The position numbers and the translations under genes are program-made. Below, in pieces: positions 28,004 through 38,958 of a DNA stretch of 64,000 bases (its first letter is position 1; each line of letters begins with the position of its first letter). Under the pieces are notes generated by a model. It saw only the letters and a list, made by a program, of their open reading frames with translations. It ran no database searches and was not told where the DNA came from. Where the stretch lies: assembly GCA_963755395.1 (NCBI GenBank), contig CAVWJJ010000001.1, positions 186,001-250,000 of the forward strand. Direction: 5' to 3'. The DNA comes from DAHVFK01 sp963755395. GTDB taxonomy: Bacteria > Pseudomonadota > Gammaproteobacteria > Burkholderiales > SG8-39.

Positions 28004-28007
<4 letters not shown>
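27994..28007 (-). promoter_or_regulatory. FNR/ANR-type box upstream of ugpB set 1
   Basis: TTGATACAGGTCAA on the plus strand (a near-palindrome) overlaps the ugpC stop codon. On the minus strand a -10 TATAAG lies at 27971-27966, putting the start point at 27959, exactly 41.5 bases from the box centre (28000.5). This is the class II FNR arrangement and the best of the three in this window. Confidence 0.72.
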
Positions 28008-29099
<1,092 letters not shown>

Positions 29100-29958
29100 T
29101 TACTTTTCCTGTTCGATCAGACCCTTGACGAACCACCTCTGCATCAGCAGCACCACCAGCGCCGGCGGCAGCATCGCCAGCATCGCGGTGGCCATCACCA
29201 GGTTCCAGTCGACCGCCGCGTCGCCGCCGGGGATCATGCGCTTGATGCCGATCACGACCGTGTACATGTTCTCCTGCGTCGTCACCAGCAGCGGCCACAG
29301 GTACTGGTTCCAGCCGTAGATGAACAGGATCACGAACAGCGCCGCGATGTTGGTGCGCGACAGCGGCAGCACGATGTCCCAGAAGAAGCGCATCGGCCCC
29401 GCGCCGTCCATGCGCGCCGCCTCCATCAGTTCGTCCGGGATGGTGAGGAAGAACTGGCGGAACAGGAAGGTCGCGGTGGCCGAGGCGATCAGCGGCAGCG
29501 TCAGCCCGGCGTAGGTGTCGATCAGGTGCAGGTCGGCCACCACCTTGTAGGTCGGCAAGATGCGCACTTCGACCGGCAGCATCAGGGTGATGAAGATCAT
29601 CCAGAAGAAGAACATGCTTGCAGCGGGAAGCGGAAATAGACGATCGCGAACGCCGAGAGGATCGAGATCACGATCTTGCCGATGGCGATCGACAGCGCCA
29701 TGATCAGGCTGTTGAGCATCATGCGGCCCGACCGGCGCGGTGCTCGCGCCCTCCACTGCCGTGCGTGAGCACCGTGGCGTAGTTCTCGAGCAGCTGGCTG
29801 CCCGGCCAGCAGCGGCAGCGGCACCTGCGCGCATCTGCGTCCGCGGTGTGCGTGGAGGCGACGAAGCGCGATGTACAGCGGGAACACCAGCATCGCCACG
29901 CTCAGCGATCAGCAGCGCGTGGCAGAAGAAGGTCAAGCCCGGGGCGGTGCTCGATCAT
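29100..29958 (-). CDS. ugpE: G3P ABC permease UgpE, set 2 (frameshifts)
   Basis: MalG-type permease with UgpE features: start MIEHRPGL followed, in a second frame, by TFFCHALLI, then VEVRILPTYKVVADLHLIDT and the EAA loop MEAARMDGAGPMRFFWDIVL, ending MQRWFVKGLIEQEK. The N-terminal third (29640-29940) changes frame several times by apparent insertions; the last 180 residues are clean. The span corresponds to about 286 residues (E. coli UgpE about 281). It lies between ugpA and ugpC, the usual ugpBAEC order. Confidence 0.88.
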
Positions 29959-30859
29959 CGAGTACTGGACCCTGCGCTCGATGTAGCGGAACTGGACCAC
30001 GGTGAGGCGATCACGATCGCCATCAGCACCACCGACTGCGCCGCGGAGCCGCCGAGGTCGCAGCCCTTGAAGCCGTCCTGGTAGACCTTGTAGACCAGGA
30101 TCGGTGGTCGCCTGCACCGGTCCGCCCTGCGGTGGTCGGCGTCGATGACGCCGAAGGTGTCGAAGAAGGCGTACGACGATGTTCACCACCAGCAGGAAGA
30201 AAGTGGTCGGCGACAGCAGCGGGAAGACGATGGTGCCAGAAGCGCTTGACCGGGCCCGCGCCGTCGATCGCCGCGGCCTCGATCAGCGACTTCGGGATCG
30301 ACTGCAGCCCGGCGAGGAAGAACAGGAAGTTGTAGCTGATCTGCTTCCAGGCCGAGGCGATCACGACCAGCATCATCGCCTGGCCGCTGTTGAGCAGGTA
30401 GTTCCAGTCGTAGCCGAACAGCAGCTTCAGCGCGTAGGTGACGATGCCCACCGACGGGTTGAACATGAACGCCCACAGCACCGCCGCGACCGCCGGCGCG
30501 ACCGCATAGGGCCAGATCAGCAGCGTCTTGTAGACCGTGCGCGCCGCGCATCACGTGGTCGCAGCACGCCGCGAGCACCAGCGAGACGACCAGCGCCGAA
30601 CCCGGCGACCAGCGCGGCGAAACTCGCCGTGACCCAGAACGAGCTCGAGGTAGATCGGGTCGGCGAACAGCTCGCGTGAAGTTGTGCAGACCAGACGAAC
30701 GTGACGTTCAGGCCGAAGGCGTCCTGCACCAGCAGCGACTGCCACAGCGCCTGCGCCGCCGGCCAGATGAAGAACACCAGCGTGATCGCGAGCTGCGGCG
30801 CGACCAGCGCGTAGGGCAGCCAGCCGACGGGAAACTGAGCGCGCTTTTCCGATGGCCAC
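29955..30859 (-). CDS. ugpA: G3P ABC permease UgpA, set 2 (frameshifts; 3' end approximate)
   Basis: MalF-type permease. It starts MAIGKA, then continues in another frame as QFPVGWLPYALVAPQLAI and FFIWPAAQALWQSLLVQDAF. The EAA region is SLIEAAAIDGAGPVKRFWHH. The last part reads VVQFRYIERRVQY, and removing one base after it gives a stop overlapping the ugpE ATG, so the end is placed at about 29955. The span is about 300 residues, near E. coli UgpA (295). Conserved segments switch frame at least five times. Confidence 0.85.
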
Positions 30860-30868
30860 GATAAGCAG

Positions 30869-30888
30869 ACGGCCCCTCGCGGGGCCGT
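30869..30888 (-). repeat. Intercistronic hairpin between ugpB and ugpA (set 2)
   Basis: ACGGCCCC-TCGC-GGGGCCGT is a perfect 8-bp stem with a 4-base loop, 8 bases after the ugpB stop. No T-run follows, so it is not a standard terminator. Hairpins here often stabilise the binding-protein mRNA so that it is made in excess over the permeases. Confidence 0.7.
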
Positions 30889-30896
30889 CCGTCGCT

Positions 30897-32260
30897 TCAG
30901 CCGATGATCGCCTGGCCCGCTATCAGCCGCTGGTTGGCGCGCTGGAACTTGCGCAGTTCGCTCGTCGCCGCGCTTGACCGCCTCGTCGAGCGCCTGCCTT
31001 GGCCGTCTTCTTGCCGGTCCACACCGCCTCCAGCTCCTCGTCGATGATGTTGCGGATCTGCGCGAAGTTGCCCAGGCGCATGCCCTTCGACACCTTGGTC
31101 GGATTGCTGCTCGAGCAGCTGCTTGATCGCGACGTCGGTGCCGGGGTTCTTCTCGTAGAAGCCCTCGCTTCTTGCTCAGCTCGTAGGCGGCCTTGGTGAT
31201 CGGCACGTAGCCGGTGTCCTGGTGCCACTCGGCCTGGATCTCGGGCGAGGACAGGAAGGTGAAGAACTTCGCGATGCCCTTGTAGTGCGACTTCGGCTTC
31301 TGCCGGCGAACACCCACAGGCTGGCGCCGCCGATGATCGTGTTCTGCGGCGCGCCCTTGACGATCGGCGTCGTACGGCAGCGTCGACGATCGCCGAACTT
31401 GAACTTCGCGTTCTTCTTGATGTTGCCGTAGGCCGCCGACGAGCTGGTGAGCATCGCGCACTCGCCGCCAAAGAACTTGGCCTCGGGCTGCGTCGGTGCG
31501 GCCGGCGTAGGTGAAGCGGCCGTCCTTGGCCCACTCGCCGAGCTCGGCGATGTGCTCGCACGATGCGTCGGGTTGTTGAACTCCAGCTTGGCGCTCCAGG
31601 CCGCCGAAGCCGTTGTCCAGCGGTGCGAACGGCGACGTTGTGCCAGGCGCTCATGCGTCTCAAGCTGCACCCAGGACTGCCAGGCGGTGGTGAAGGCGCA
31701 GGGCAGCGCGCTCGCGGCCTTGAGCTTGGCCGCCGCCTCGCCCACCTCGTCCCAGGTCTTGGGCGGGTTGGCCGGGTCGAGGCCCGCCTTCTTGAACGCG
31801 TCCTTGTTGATGTAGAGCACCGGGGTCGAGCTGTTGAACGGCATCGACAGCATGCGGCCCTGAGTGATCGCTGTAGTAGCTGGCCACCGCCGGCATGTAG
31901 GCCTTCGGGTCGAACTTCTCGCCCGCTTCGTGCCATGACCTGGTAGACCGGCTTGATCGCGCCCTTGGCCGCCATCATGGTCGCGGTGCCGACTTCGAAC
32001 ACCTGCACGATGTCGGGCGGGTTGCCTGCGCGGTAGGCGGCGATCGCGGCCGTCATCGACTCGGCGTAGCCGCCCTTGTACACCGGCACGACCTTGTACT
32101 CGGACTGCGAGGCGTTGAACTTGTTGGCGATGTCGTTGACGCGGTCGCCCAAGGCGCCGGTCATCGAGTGCCACCACTGGATATCTGTCTCGGCGTATGC
32201 AGGCGCGGCCAGGACCAGGGCCGCCCCGGCGAGCGCCGCGGCGAGTGTTTTGATGCGCAT
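30897..32260 (-). CDS. ugpB: Periplasmic G3P-binding protein UgpB, set 2 (frameshifts)
   Basis: A family 1 solute-binding protein. It starts MRIKTLAAALAGAALVLAAPAYA (23 residues in two parts: MRIKTLAAALAG and AALVLAAPAYA), a clean signal peptide, then ETDIQWWHSMTGALGDRVND, VYKGGYAESMTAAIAAYRAG and VFEVGTATMMAAKGAIKPVY, all strongly UgpB-like. The C-terminal end, in another frame, reads LRKFQRANQRLIAGQAIIG before a TGA at 30897-30899. Span 1364 bases, about 454 residues (E. coli 438). Frameshifts of insertion type are scattered from 31080 to 31935. It is the first gene of the ugpBAEC block and has an FNR-type box upstream. Confidence 0.9.
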
Positions 32261-32343
32261 GGAACTCTCCTCTTTTCTGATTGTGTCCGCGCGGTACCGC
32301 CGCGGGCGAAAACCGATTCAACTCCGGCCGGTGGCATTCCCCT

Positions 32344-32357
32344 TTGATCAGGGTCAA
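32344..32357 (-). promoter_or_regulatory. FNR/ANR-type box upstream of ugpB set 2
   Basis: TTGATCAGGGTCAA, embedded in TTTGATCAGGGTCAAA (a palindrome in its outer five bases). On the minus strand a weaker -10 (TTGAAT, 32321-32316) gives a start point 41.5 bases from the box centre. The box also lies between ugpB and the divergent amidase gene, so it could act on either. Confidence 0.65.
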
Positions 32358-32468
32358 ACCGCGGCACCGCCGGAATGATAACGCTGGAATATTGCAGAAC
32401 GCACACGCCCCTCCTCCAGGGGCGCCGAGCGGCCAGTATATATTCACCGCTGACCGAGGAGGGCACCG

Positions 32469-33860
32469 ATGTCCGCGATCCACGAGCTATCAGCCACCGA
32501 GCTCGCCGCCGAGTACCGGCGCGGCACGCTCTCGCCGGTCGAGGTTGCGAGCGCGCAACTGGCACGGATCGACGCCAGGGAGCCGAAGCTGAACGCGATG
32601 TACCGCCTCGACCGCGACGGGGCGCGCGCCGCGGCGCGCGCCGCCGAGGCGCGCTGGCGCGCCGGCGGACCGCTCTCGGGTCTGGACGGGGTGCCGGTGA
32701 CGATCAAGGAGAACATCGCCACCCGCGGCGACCCGGCGCCGATCGGCACCCGCGCCAACGAGGACGCCGCGCCGGCCGCGGCCGACGCACCGCCCGCCGC
32801 GCGCCTGCGCGAAGGCGGTGCGGTGATCCTCGGCAAGACCACGATGCCCGACTACGGCATGCTGTCCTCGGGCCTGTCGAGCCTGCACGGGGTGACCCGC
32901 AACCCGTGGCGTCTGGACCGCAACACCTCGGGTTCGAGTTCCGGCGCCGGGGCGGCCGCCGCGGCCGGCTACGCGCCGCTGCACCTCGGCACCGACATCG
33001 GCGGCTCGGTGCGCCTGCCGGCGACCCATTGCGGCATCTTCGCCCTCAAGCCCTCGCTCGGGCGGGTGCCGATCTACCCGCCGTACATGGGCCGCGTCGC
33101 CGGGCCCATGACGCGGCGCGTGGCCGATGCGGCGCTGATGATGAACCTGCTCACGCGGCCTGACGCGCGCGACTTCATGAGCCTGCCGCCGCAGAGCGTC
33201 GATTACCTCGGCGGGCTCGATGACCTGCCGCTCAAGACGCTCAAGATCGGCTTCCTGCCCGACATGGGCGCCGGACTGCCGGTCGATGCCGAGGTGCGCG
33301 CGGCCGCCGAAGCCGCCGCGACGGCGCTCGAGGGCGCCGGCTGCGCGGTCGAGGAAATGCGAAGCTTTCTCAGCCCGGAAATGCTCGACGGCATGTGCCG
33401 CTTCTTCGAGGCGCGCTCGTACCACGATTACGCCCAGCTTCCCGCGGCGAAGCAGGCCAAGGTGCTGCCGTTCATCGTCGAATGGTGCAGCTCGCGCGCC
33501 AAGGGCTTCAGCGGGCGCGACGTGATGCAGGCCTACGGGCTTGTGATGGCGATGCGCGAAGCCGCGGTCGCGGCCTGCCAGCCTTACGACTTCGTCGTTT
33601 CTCCGGTCTCGCCGATCCTGCCCTACGAGGCGGAAAGTCCGGCCCCGGGCAACGACCCGCACGATGCGCTGCCGCACATCGCGTTCACGGTGCCGTACAA
33701 CATGTCCGAGCAGCCTGCCGCGTCGCTCAACTGGCGCTTCAGCGCCGACGGCCTGCCGGTCGGCGTGCAGCTGATCGGGCACCGCTTCGACGACCTCGGC
33801 GTGCTGCGCCTGGCGCACGCCATGGAGCGGCTGCGCCCGCCGCAGAAGGCCTGGCCCTAG
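32469..33860 (+). CDS. Amidase (GatA/amidase-signature family)
   Basis: A 463-residue amidase-signature hydrolase. The Ser-cisSer-Lys triad is visible: Lys in VPVTIKENIA, Ser in the NTSGSSSGAGAAAAAG loop, and Ser in GTDIGGSVRLPA. It cleaves amide bonds, but the substrate is not evident; there is no GatB or GatC nearby, so a tRNA-amidotransferase role is unlikely. The ATG is preceded by GAGGAG. It is divergent from ugpB and convergent with the MlrC-like gene, the two stops sharing the bases CTAG. Confidence 0.9.
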   Translation: MSAIHELSATELAAEYRRGTLSPVEVASAQLARIDAREPKLNAMYRLDRDGARAAARAAEARWRAGGPLSGLDGVPVTIKENIATRGDPAPIGTRANEDAAPAAADAPPAARLREGGAVILGKTTMPDYGMLSSGLSSLHGVTRNPWRLDRNTSGSSSGAGAAAAAGYAPLHLGTDIGGSVRLPATHCGIFALKPSLGRVPIYPPYMGRVAGPMTRRVADAALMMNLLTRPDARDFMSLPPQSVDYLGGLDDLPLKTLKIGFLPDMGAGLPVDAEVRAAAEAAATALEGAGCAVEEMRSFLSPEMLDGMCRFFEARSYHDYAQLPAAKQAKVLPFIVEWCSSRAKGFSGRDVMQAYGLVMAMREAAVAACQPYDFVVSPVSPILPYEAESPAPGNDPHDALPHIAFTVPYNMSEQPAASLNWRFSADGLPVGVQLIGHRFDDLGVLRLAHAMERLRPPQKAWP

Positions 33861-35362
33861 CCGGCGTAGGCTGGTCCGAGCGGGCGCAGGCGCAGGCCTT
33901 TGCGCAGCTTGGTCCACTTGAACTCGGCCGGGTCGGCGAGCGCCGGGCCGGGCGACTTGACCACCAGGATCTCGCGCGCGATCGGCTCGAAGTCGGCGCG
34001 GAAGTGCACCGAGCTCTTGAGCCCGAGGATGCGCTCGCGCCGCGGCTCGAGACCGAGGTGGCGGAACATCTCCTGGTCGCCGGCCTGCACCTTCTTCGAG
34101 GCAAGCGCCACCCGCACCCCCGGCGCGGCGCGGCTGCGCAGCAGCGCCATCGGGCCCAGGGTCATGCGAAAGCCCTTGAACATCGGCCCGGTGCAGGTGA
34201 AATTGCCGTCGGCCAGCCGCTCCACGGTGAACTCGCCCGCGAACGGCGCGTCGCCCGCGATGCCCGAGCGCCCGCCGAGGGAGAATGCGAGCGTCGCGCC
34301 CTGCCCCGCCTCGTGCGCGCGTTTCGCGGCGGCCGCGTCGATCAGCAGGCCGAGCGCCGCCTCGGGCGCGTTCTGGCGCACCAGCGCCGCGAGCAGCCCG
34401 GTGGTGTCGCCGTTGCCGCCCGCGCCGGGGTTGTCCTGGGTGTCGGCCAGCACCACCGGCGCGCCCGGCGCGCCGATTGCGCGCGCGCGCCGCACCGCAT
34501 CGTCCGGCGAGTGCAGTTCGAGCGCGAACTCGCGCTCCGCGCCGGCGACCGCCTGGCGCAGGCGCTCGACTGCGGCGCCGACCGTGCGGTCGTCGCCGCC
34601 ATAGCCGAACACCGCCATGCCGCACTCCTCGAAATCCGCCATCGGGAAGCCGGGGGTGAACGAAAGCACCACGTCGTTGACGTTCTCCAGCTCTCCCAGC
34701 TCGCGGTACAGGCCGCGACAGGGCTCGATGAACGAGGACTGCGACGGCAGCCCGGTGAGGAAGTCGAGCGTGTGCGAGGCCGAGGCGAGGCGCGAGCCCG
34801 ACTTGAGCATGCGATCGAGCAGGCGCGCGGCGCGCGCGCCGGTGTCTGCCATGTCGACATGCGGATACGTGCGGTAGGCGACCAGCGCGTCGGCGCGCTC
34901 GAGCATGGCGCGCGTCAGGTTGCAGTGCAGGTCGAGGCTGGCGGCAATCGGCACCCGCGCGCCGACCACCTCGCGCACGCGGCGCAGGATCTCGCCTTCG
35001 CCGTCGTCGTGATCCTCGGTCACCATGGCCCCGTGCAGGTCGAGGTAGACCCCGTCCACCGGCAGCGCCGCCTTGAGGTGCTCGATCATGCCGCCGAGGA
35101 TGCGCTCGAAGGCGTCGCGGGTGACGTGCGCCGAGGGGCTGGCCGCCGCCCAGGCCGTGCCGACCAGCCGGTGGCCCAGCCCGCGCAGGGCCTGGATCGC
35201 CCCGGCCGCCGGGATGTTGGCGCCTTCGACCGCCTCGAACAGCGCCTCGCCGTACTTGACCCCCGGCCAGCCGCCGCCCGCCTCGAAGGCCGCATAGTCG
35301 GCGCGCGAGGGCGCAAAAGTGTTGGTCTCGTGCTGAAAGCCGCCGACCGCGATGCTTGCCAT
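33857..35362 (-). CDS. M81-family metallopeptidase (MlrC-like)
   Basis: A 501-residue protein of the MlrC/DUF1485 group; MlrC is the zinc peptidase that finishes breakdown of microcystin linear peptides. Likely metal-site motifs are GGFQHETNTFAPS at the N-terminus, VDGVYLDLHGAMVTEDHDDG and IAASLDLHCNLT; DTQDNPGAGGNGDTTGLL is another family block. No signal peptide is seen. It lies next to a dipeptide-type ABC importer and an amidase, a grouping that suggests uptake and hydrolysis of peptides or amides. The real substrate is unknown. Confidence 0.9.
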   Translation of the reverse strand: MASIAVGGFQHETNTFAPSRADYAAFEAGGGWPGVKYGEALFEAVEGANIPAAGAIQALRGLGHRLVGTAWAAASPSAHVTRDAFERILGGMIEHLKAALPVDGVYLDLHGAMVTEDHDDGEGEILRRVREVVGARVPIAASLDLHCNLTRAMLERADALVAYRTYPHVDMADTGARAARLLDRMLKSGSRLASASHTLDFLTGLPSQSSFIEPCRGLYRELGELENVNDVVLSFTPGFPMADFEECGMAVFGYGGDDRTVGAAVERLRQAVAGAEREFALELHSPDDAVRRARAIGAPGAPVVLADTQDNPGAGGNGDTTGLLAALVRQNAPEAALGLLIDAAAAKRAHEAGQGATLAFSLGGRSGIAGDAPFAGEFTVERLADGNFTCTGPMFKGFRMTLGPMALLRSRAAPGVRVALASKKVQAGDQEMFRHLGLEPRRERILGLKSSVHFRADFEPIAREILVVKSPGPALADPAEFKWTKLRKGLRLRPLGPAYAG

Positions 35363-35451
35363 GAAAGGTTCCTTGCAAGTTGCCGGTGAATGCTTGCTGG
35401 GGCGTAAGCGTTCAATTATCGTGTCAAACGCCGCCCCTCCTGGAGACCCAA

Positions 35452-37035
35452 ATGATCTCATTTCGCAGAATCGCCGTGCTCGCCGCCGCGTTCGCCGCCA
35501 TCGGCGCCTCCCCGGGCGCCTTCGCGCAGGGCAAAGTGCTGCGCGTGGTAACGCACTCCAACCTGTCGATCCTCGACCCGATCTGGACCACCGCCTACAT
35601 GAGCCGCAACCACGGCTACATGATCTACGACACGCTGTTCGGCACCGACGCCAAGGCCCGCGTCAAGCCGCAGATGGTCGATACCTGGACCATGTCGAAG
35701 GACGGCAAGACCTGGACCTTCAAGCTGAGGAAGGGGCTCGCGTTCCACGACGGCGCGCCGGTGACGAGCGAGGACGTGGTGGCATCGCTCAAGCGCTGGG
35801 GCCGGCGCGACGCGCTGGGCCAGCAGCTGATGACCTTCGTCGACGCGATGGAGACGCCCGCGCCCGATACCTTCGTGCTCAAGCTCAAGGAGCCCTGCGG
35901 CTTCGTGCTCGAGGCCCTGGGCAAGCCGTCGTCGAACGTGCCGTTCATCATGCCCAAGCGCGTCGCCGAGACCGACCCGTTCAAGCAGATCGACGACTAC
36001 ACGGGCTCCGGTCCCTACATCTTCAAGAAGGACGAGTTCAAGCCCGGCGACAAGGCGGTCTACGTCAAGAACACCAAGTACGTGCCGCGCAAGGAGCCCG
36101 CCTCGGGCACGACCGGCGGCAAGCGGGTGTACGTCGACCGGGTCGAGTTCAACCTCGCGCTGCGCGACCCGCAGTCGCAGGTCAACGCGCTGGCGAAGGG
36201 CGAGGTCGACATTCTCGAGCGCCCGGCCTTCGAGAGCTACGGCCAGCTGAAGGAGATCAAGGGCGTCGAGATCGTCAACCGCGACCCGATGGGCTTCCAG
36301 TACATGTGCCGCTTCAACGCCCTGCACCCGCCGTTCGACAAGGCGGCGGTGCGGCGCGCCGCGCTGGCCGCGTTCCGCCAAGAGGCCTTTCTCCAGGCCC
36401 AGGTCGGGGTAAAGGAGTACTACCACACCTGTCCGTCGATGTTCACCTGCAACACGCCTTACGCGACCACCGCCGGCAGCGAGATCATGGCCAAGTCCAA
36501 CATGCGCAAGGCGCGCGAGCTGCTCAAGGCCTCGGGCTACGACGGCACGCCGGTGGTGCTTATGAAGCCGACCGACCTGGCGGCGATCCAGAAACTGCCC
36601 GACGTCGCCGCGCAGCTGATGCGCCAGGCCGGCTTCAAGGTCGATCTGCAGGCGATGGACTGGCAGACGCTGGTGTCGCGCCGCGCCAAGAAGGATCCCC
36701 CTTCGCAGGGCGGCTGGAACATGTTCTGCACCGCGTGGGTGGCGCCTGACATCTGGAGTCCCCTGAGCAACGCCGCACTCGACACCAAGGGCGAGAAGGC
36801 ATCCTGGTTCGGCTGGCCGGACGATCCCAAGATCGAGCAGCTCAAGGCCCAGTTCGCGCGCGAGCTCAACCTCGGCAAGCGCAAGAAGCTCGCCGCCGAA
36901 ATCCAGGCCGAGGCGTTCGCCTACGGCACGCACGCGCCGCTCGGGGAATACATCAACCCGGTCGCGCTGCGCAAGGGCATTACCGGTCTGGTGATCGGGC
37001 CGGGCGACTTCTACTGGAACGTGAAGAAGAACTGA
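35452..37035 (+). CDS. ABC transporter substrate-binding protein, family 5 (DppA/OppA-like)
   Basis: A 527-residue periplasmic binding protein with signal peptide MISFRRIAVLAAAFAA ending GASPGAFAQG. The family 5 core includes DTWTMSKDGKTWTFKLRKGL and FHDGAPVTSEDVVASLKRWG. The chosen ATG at 35452 has a GGAG 9-10 bases upstream and starts the signal peptide; an upstream ATG at 35380 would put 24 unrelated residues before it. Ligand is likely a peptide or similar, but unproven. A terminator-like hairpin follows, before the permease genes. Confidence 0.93.
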   Translation: MISFRRIAVLAAAFAAIGASPGAFAQGKVLRVVTHSNLSILDPIWTTAYMSRNHGYMIYDTLFGTDAKARVKPQMVDTWTMSKDGKTWTFKLRKGLAFHDGAPVTSEDVVASLKRWGRRDALGQQLMTFVDAMETPAPDTFVLKLKEPCGFVLEALGKPSSNVPFIMPKRVAETDPFKQIDDYTGSGPYIFKKDEFKPGDKAVYVKNTKYVPRKEPASGTTGGKRVYVDRVEFNLALRDPQSQVNALAKGEVDILERPAFESYGQLKEIKGVEIVNRDPMGFQYMCRFNALHPPFDKAAVRRAALAAFRQEAFLQAQVGVKEYYHTCPSMFTCNTPYATTAGSEIMAKSNMRKARELLKASGYDGTPVVLMKPTDLAAIQKLPDVAAQLMRQAGFKVDLQAMDWQTLVSRRAKKDPPSQGGWNMFCTAWVAPDIWSPLSNAALDTKGEKASWFGWPDDPKIEQLKAQFARELNLGKRKKLAAEIQAEAFAYGTHAPLGEYINPVALRKGITGLVIGPGDFYWNVKKN

Positions 37036-37052
37036 GCCGCTGCGCTAGGATG

Positions 37053-37087
37053 ACGGCTCCGGGCTGATCCCCGGAGCCGTTTTTTTT
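37053..37087 (+). terminator. Rho-independent terminator/attenuator inside the Dpp-like operon
   Basis: An 11-bp perfect stem ACGGCTCCGGG / CCCGGAGCCGT with a 6-base loop, then eight T. It starts 17 bases after the binding-protein stop and ends 10 bases before the permease start. Partial termination here would make more binding protein than permease. Confidence 0.88.
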
Positions 37088-37096
37088 CGAGCCATC

Positions 37097-38038
37097 GTGT
37101 ACAAGTTCATCGCCCGGCGCCTGCTTGCGACGATCCCGGTCCTGGTGATCGTCGCCGTGCTGGTGTTCCTGCTGCTGCGCCTGACCCCGGGCGATCCGGC
37201 GGCGATCCTGGCCGGCGACGCAGCCAGCCGGGACCAGATCGCGCAGATCCGCATCGGCCTCGGGCTGGACAAGCCGATCATCGTGCAGTTCGGAATCTGG
37301 GCCTCGCACATTCTGCGCGGCGACCTGGGCGAGTCGTTCTACTTCAAGATCAAGGTCACCGACCTGATCGCGCAGCGCCTCGAGCCGACGCTCGCGCTGG
37401 CGACCTTCACGCTGATCATCGCCGTGCTGGTCTCGGTGCCGCTCGGGGTCATCGCGGCCTGGCGCTTCGGCGGCTGGTTCGACCGCGCGCTGATGGGCTT
37501 TTCCGTGCTCGGCTTCTCGATCCCGGTGTTCGTGCTGGCCTACCTCCTCATCTGGGTGGTTTCGCTCAAGCTCGGCTGGCTGCCGGTGCAGGGCTACAGG
37601 AGACTCGCCGACGGCTTCTGGCCGTTCCTGCGCCACCTGATCCTGCCCTCGATCACGCTGTCGGTGATCTACATCGCGCTGATCGCGCGCGTGACGCGGG
37701 CCTCGATGATCGAGGCGCTGGGCGAGGACTACATCCGCACCGCGCGCGCCAAGGGGCTGCCCGAGTCGCGCGTGCTGATCGCGCACGCGCTCGCCAATGC
37801 CGCGGTGCCGATCGTCACCGTGATCGGCATCGGCATTGCGCTGCTGATCGGCGGGGTGGTGGTGACCGAGTCGGTGTACGCGATCCCGGGTCTGGGCCGC
37901 CTCACGGTCGACGCCGTGCTGGCGCGCGATTTCCCGACCATCCAGGGCGTGATCCTGTTCTTCTCCTTCGTGTACGTGGCGGTCAACCTGCTGATCGACC
38001 TGTCGTACGTGATCTTCGATCCTCGGATCCGCTACTGA
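37097..38038 (+). CDS. ABC permease, DppB-like
   Basis: A 313-residue inner-membrane permease starting at GTG 37097 (MYKFIARRLLATIPVLVIVA). About six membrane segments are seen. The DppB-type LRLTPGDPAAILAGD near the N-terminus and the EAA-like DYIRTARAKGLPESRVLIAH loop identify it. It lies after the terminator hairpin and overlaps the DppC-like start by one base (TGATG). Confidence 0.93.
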   Translation: MYKFIARRLLATIPVLVIVAVLVFLLLRLTPGDPAAILAGDAASRDQIAQIRIGLGLDKPIIVQFGIWASHILRGDLGESFYFKIKVTDLIAQRLEPTLALATFTLIIAVLVSVPLGVIAAWRFGGWFDRALMGFSVLGFSIPVFVLAYLLIWVVSLKLGWLPVQGYRRLADGFWPFLRHLILPSITLSVIYIALIARVTRASMIEALGEDYIRTARAKGLPESRVLIAHALANAAVPIVTVIGIGIALLIGGVVVTESVYAIPGLGRLTVDAVLARDFPTIQGVILFFSFVYVAVNLLIDLSYVIFDPRIRY

Positions 38039-38958
38039 TGGACGCCGACGCCCTCCCGGTCGAAACCGCGGACCTGCGCCGGCACGAGTCGGCCTGGCGC
38101 CGGCTGCGGCGCAACTGGTCCGTGCGCATCGGCGCCGCGGTGCTCGCGCTGATGGTTGCGGTGGCGCTTGCCGCACCCTACCTGGGCACCGTCGACCCGA
38201 CGCTGTTCGACGCCGGCAGCCGCGACCTGCGGCCCGGCATGACGGGCCAGATCACGACCCTCGACGGCGACACCATCGCGCATCGCTTCCTCATGGGATC
38301 GGATTCGTTCGGGCGCGACATCTACAGCCGGGTGATCTACGGCACCCGGGTGTCGCTCAGCGTGGGGCTGCTCGCGGCGCTGCTCGCGCTCGCTTTCGGC
38401 ATCGTCGCGGGGCTGGGGGCCGGCTACCTGCGCTGGCTCGACGGCGTGCTGATGCGCTTCATGGACGGGCTGATGGCGATCCCCGGCATCCTGGTCGCGA
38501 TCGCGCTGGTGGCGTTGTGGCGCGGCAGCCTGACCACGGTCGTGGTCGCGATCGCGATCCCGGAGATCCCGCGCGTCACGCGCCTGGTGCGCTCGCTGGT
38601 GCTGTCGATCCGCGAGGAGCCGTACGTCGAAGCGGCGGTCTCGCTCGGCACCCGGACCTGGAAGATCATGTTCGGCCACATCCTGCCCAACACCATCGCA
38701 CCGCTGATCGTGCAGGGCACCTACATCTGCGCCTCGGCCATCCTGCTCGAGTCGATCCTGTCGTTCCTCGGCGTCGGCCTGCCGCCCGACATCCCGACCT
38801 GGGGCAACATCATGGCCGAGGGTCGGGTCCAGTTCAACGAGTATCCGCACAACGTCTTCTTCCCTGGGCTGTTCCTCGCGGTCACGGTGCTCGCGGTGAA
38901 CATCCTCGGCGACGGCCTGCGCGACACGCTCGATCCCAAGATGGCGCGACGCGTATGA
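38038..38958 (+). CDS. ABC permease, DppC-like
   Basis: A 306-residue permease. Family marks are HRFLMGSDSFGRDIYSRVIY, the EAA loop YVEAAVSLGTRTWKIMFGHI with LPNTIAPLIVQ, and SFLGVGLPPDIPTWGNIMAE. It pairs with the preceding DppB-like subunit and overlaps both neighbours (TGATG and ATGA). Confidence 0.94.
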   Translation: MDADALPVETADLRRHESAWRRLRRNWSVRIGAAVLALMVAVALAAPYLGTVDPTLFDAGSRDLRPGMTGQITTLDGDTIAHRFLMGSDSFGRDIYSRVIYGTRVSLSVGLLAALLALAFGIVAGLGAGYLRWLDGVLMRFMDGLMAIPGILVAIALVALWRGSLTTVVVAIAIPEIPRVTRLVRSLVLSIREEPYVEAAVSLGTRTWKIMFGHILPNTIAPLIVQGTYICASAILLESILSFLGVGLPPDIPTWGNIMAEGRVQFNEYPHNVFFPGLFLAVTVLAVNILGDGLRDTLDPKMARRV

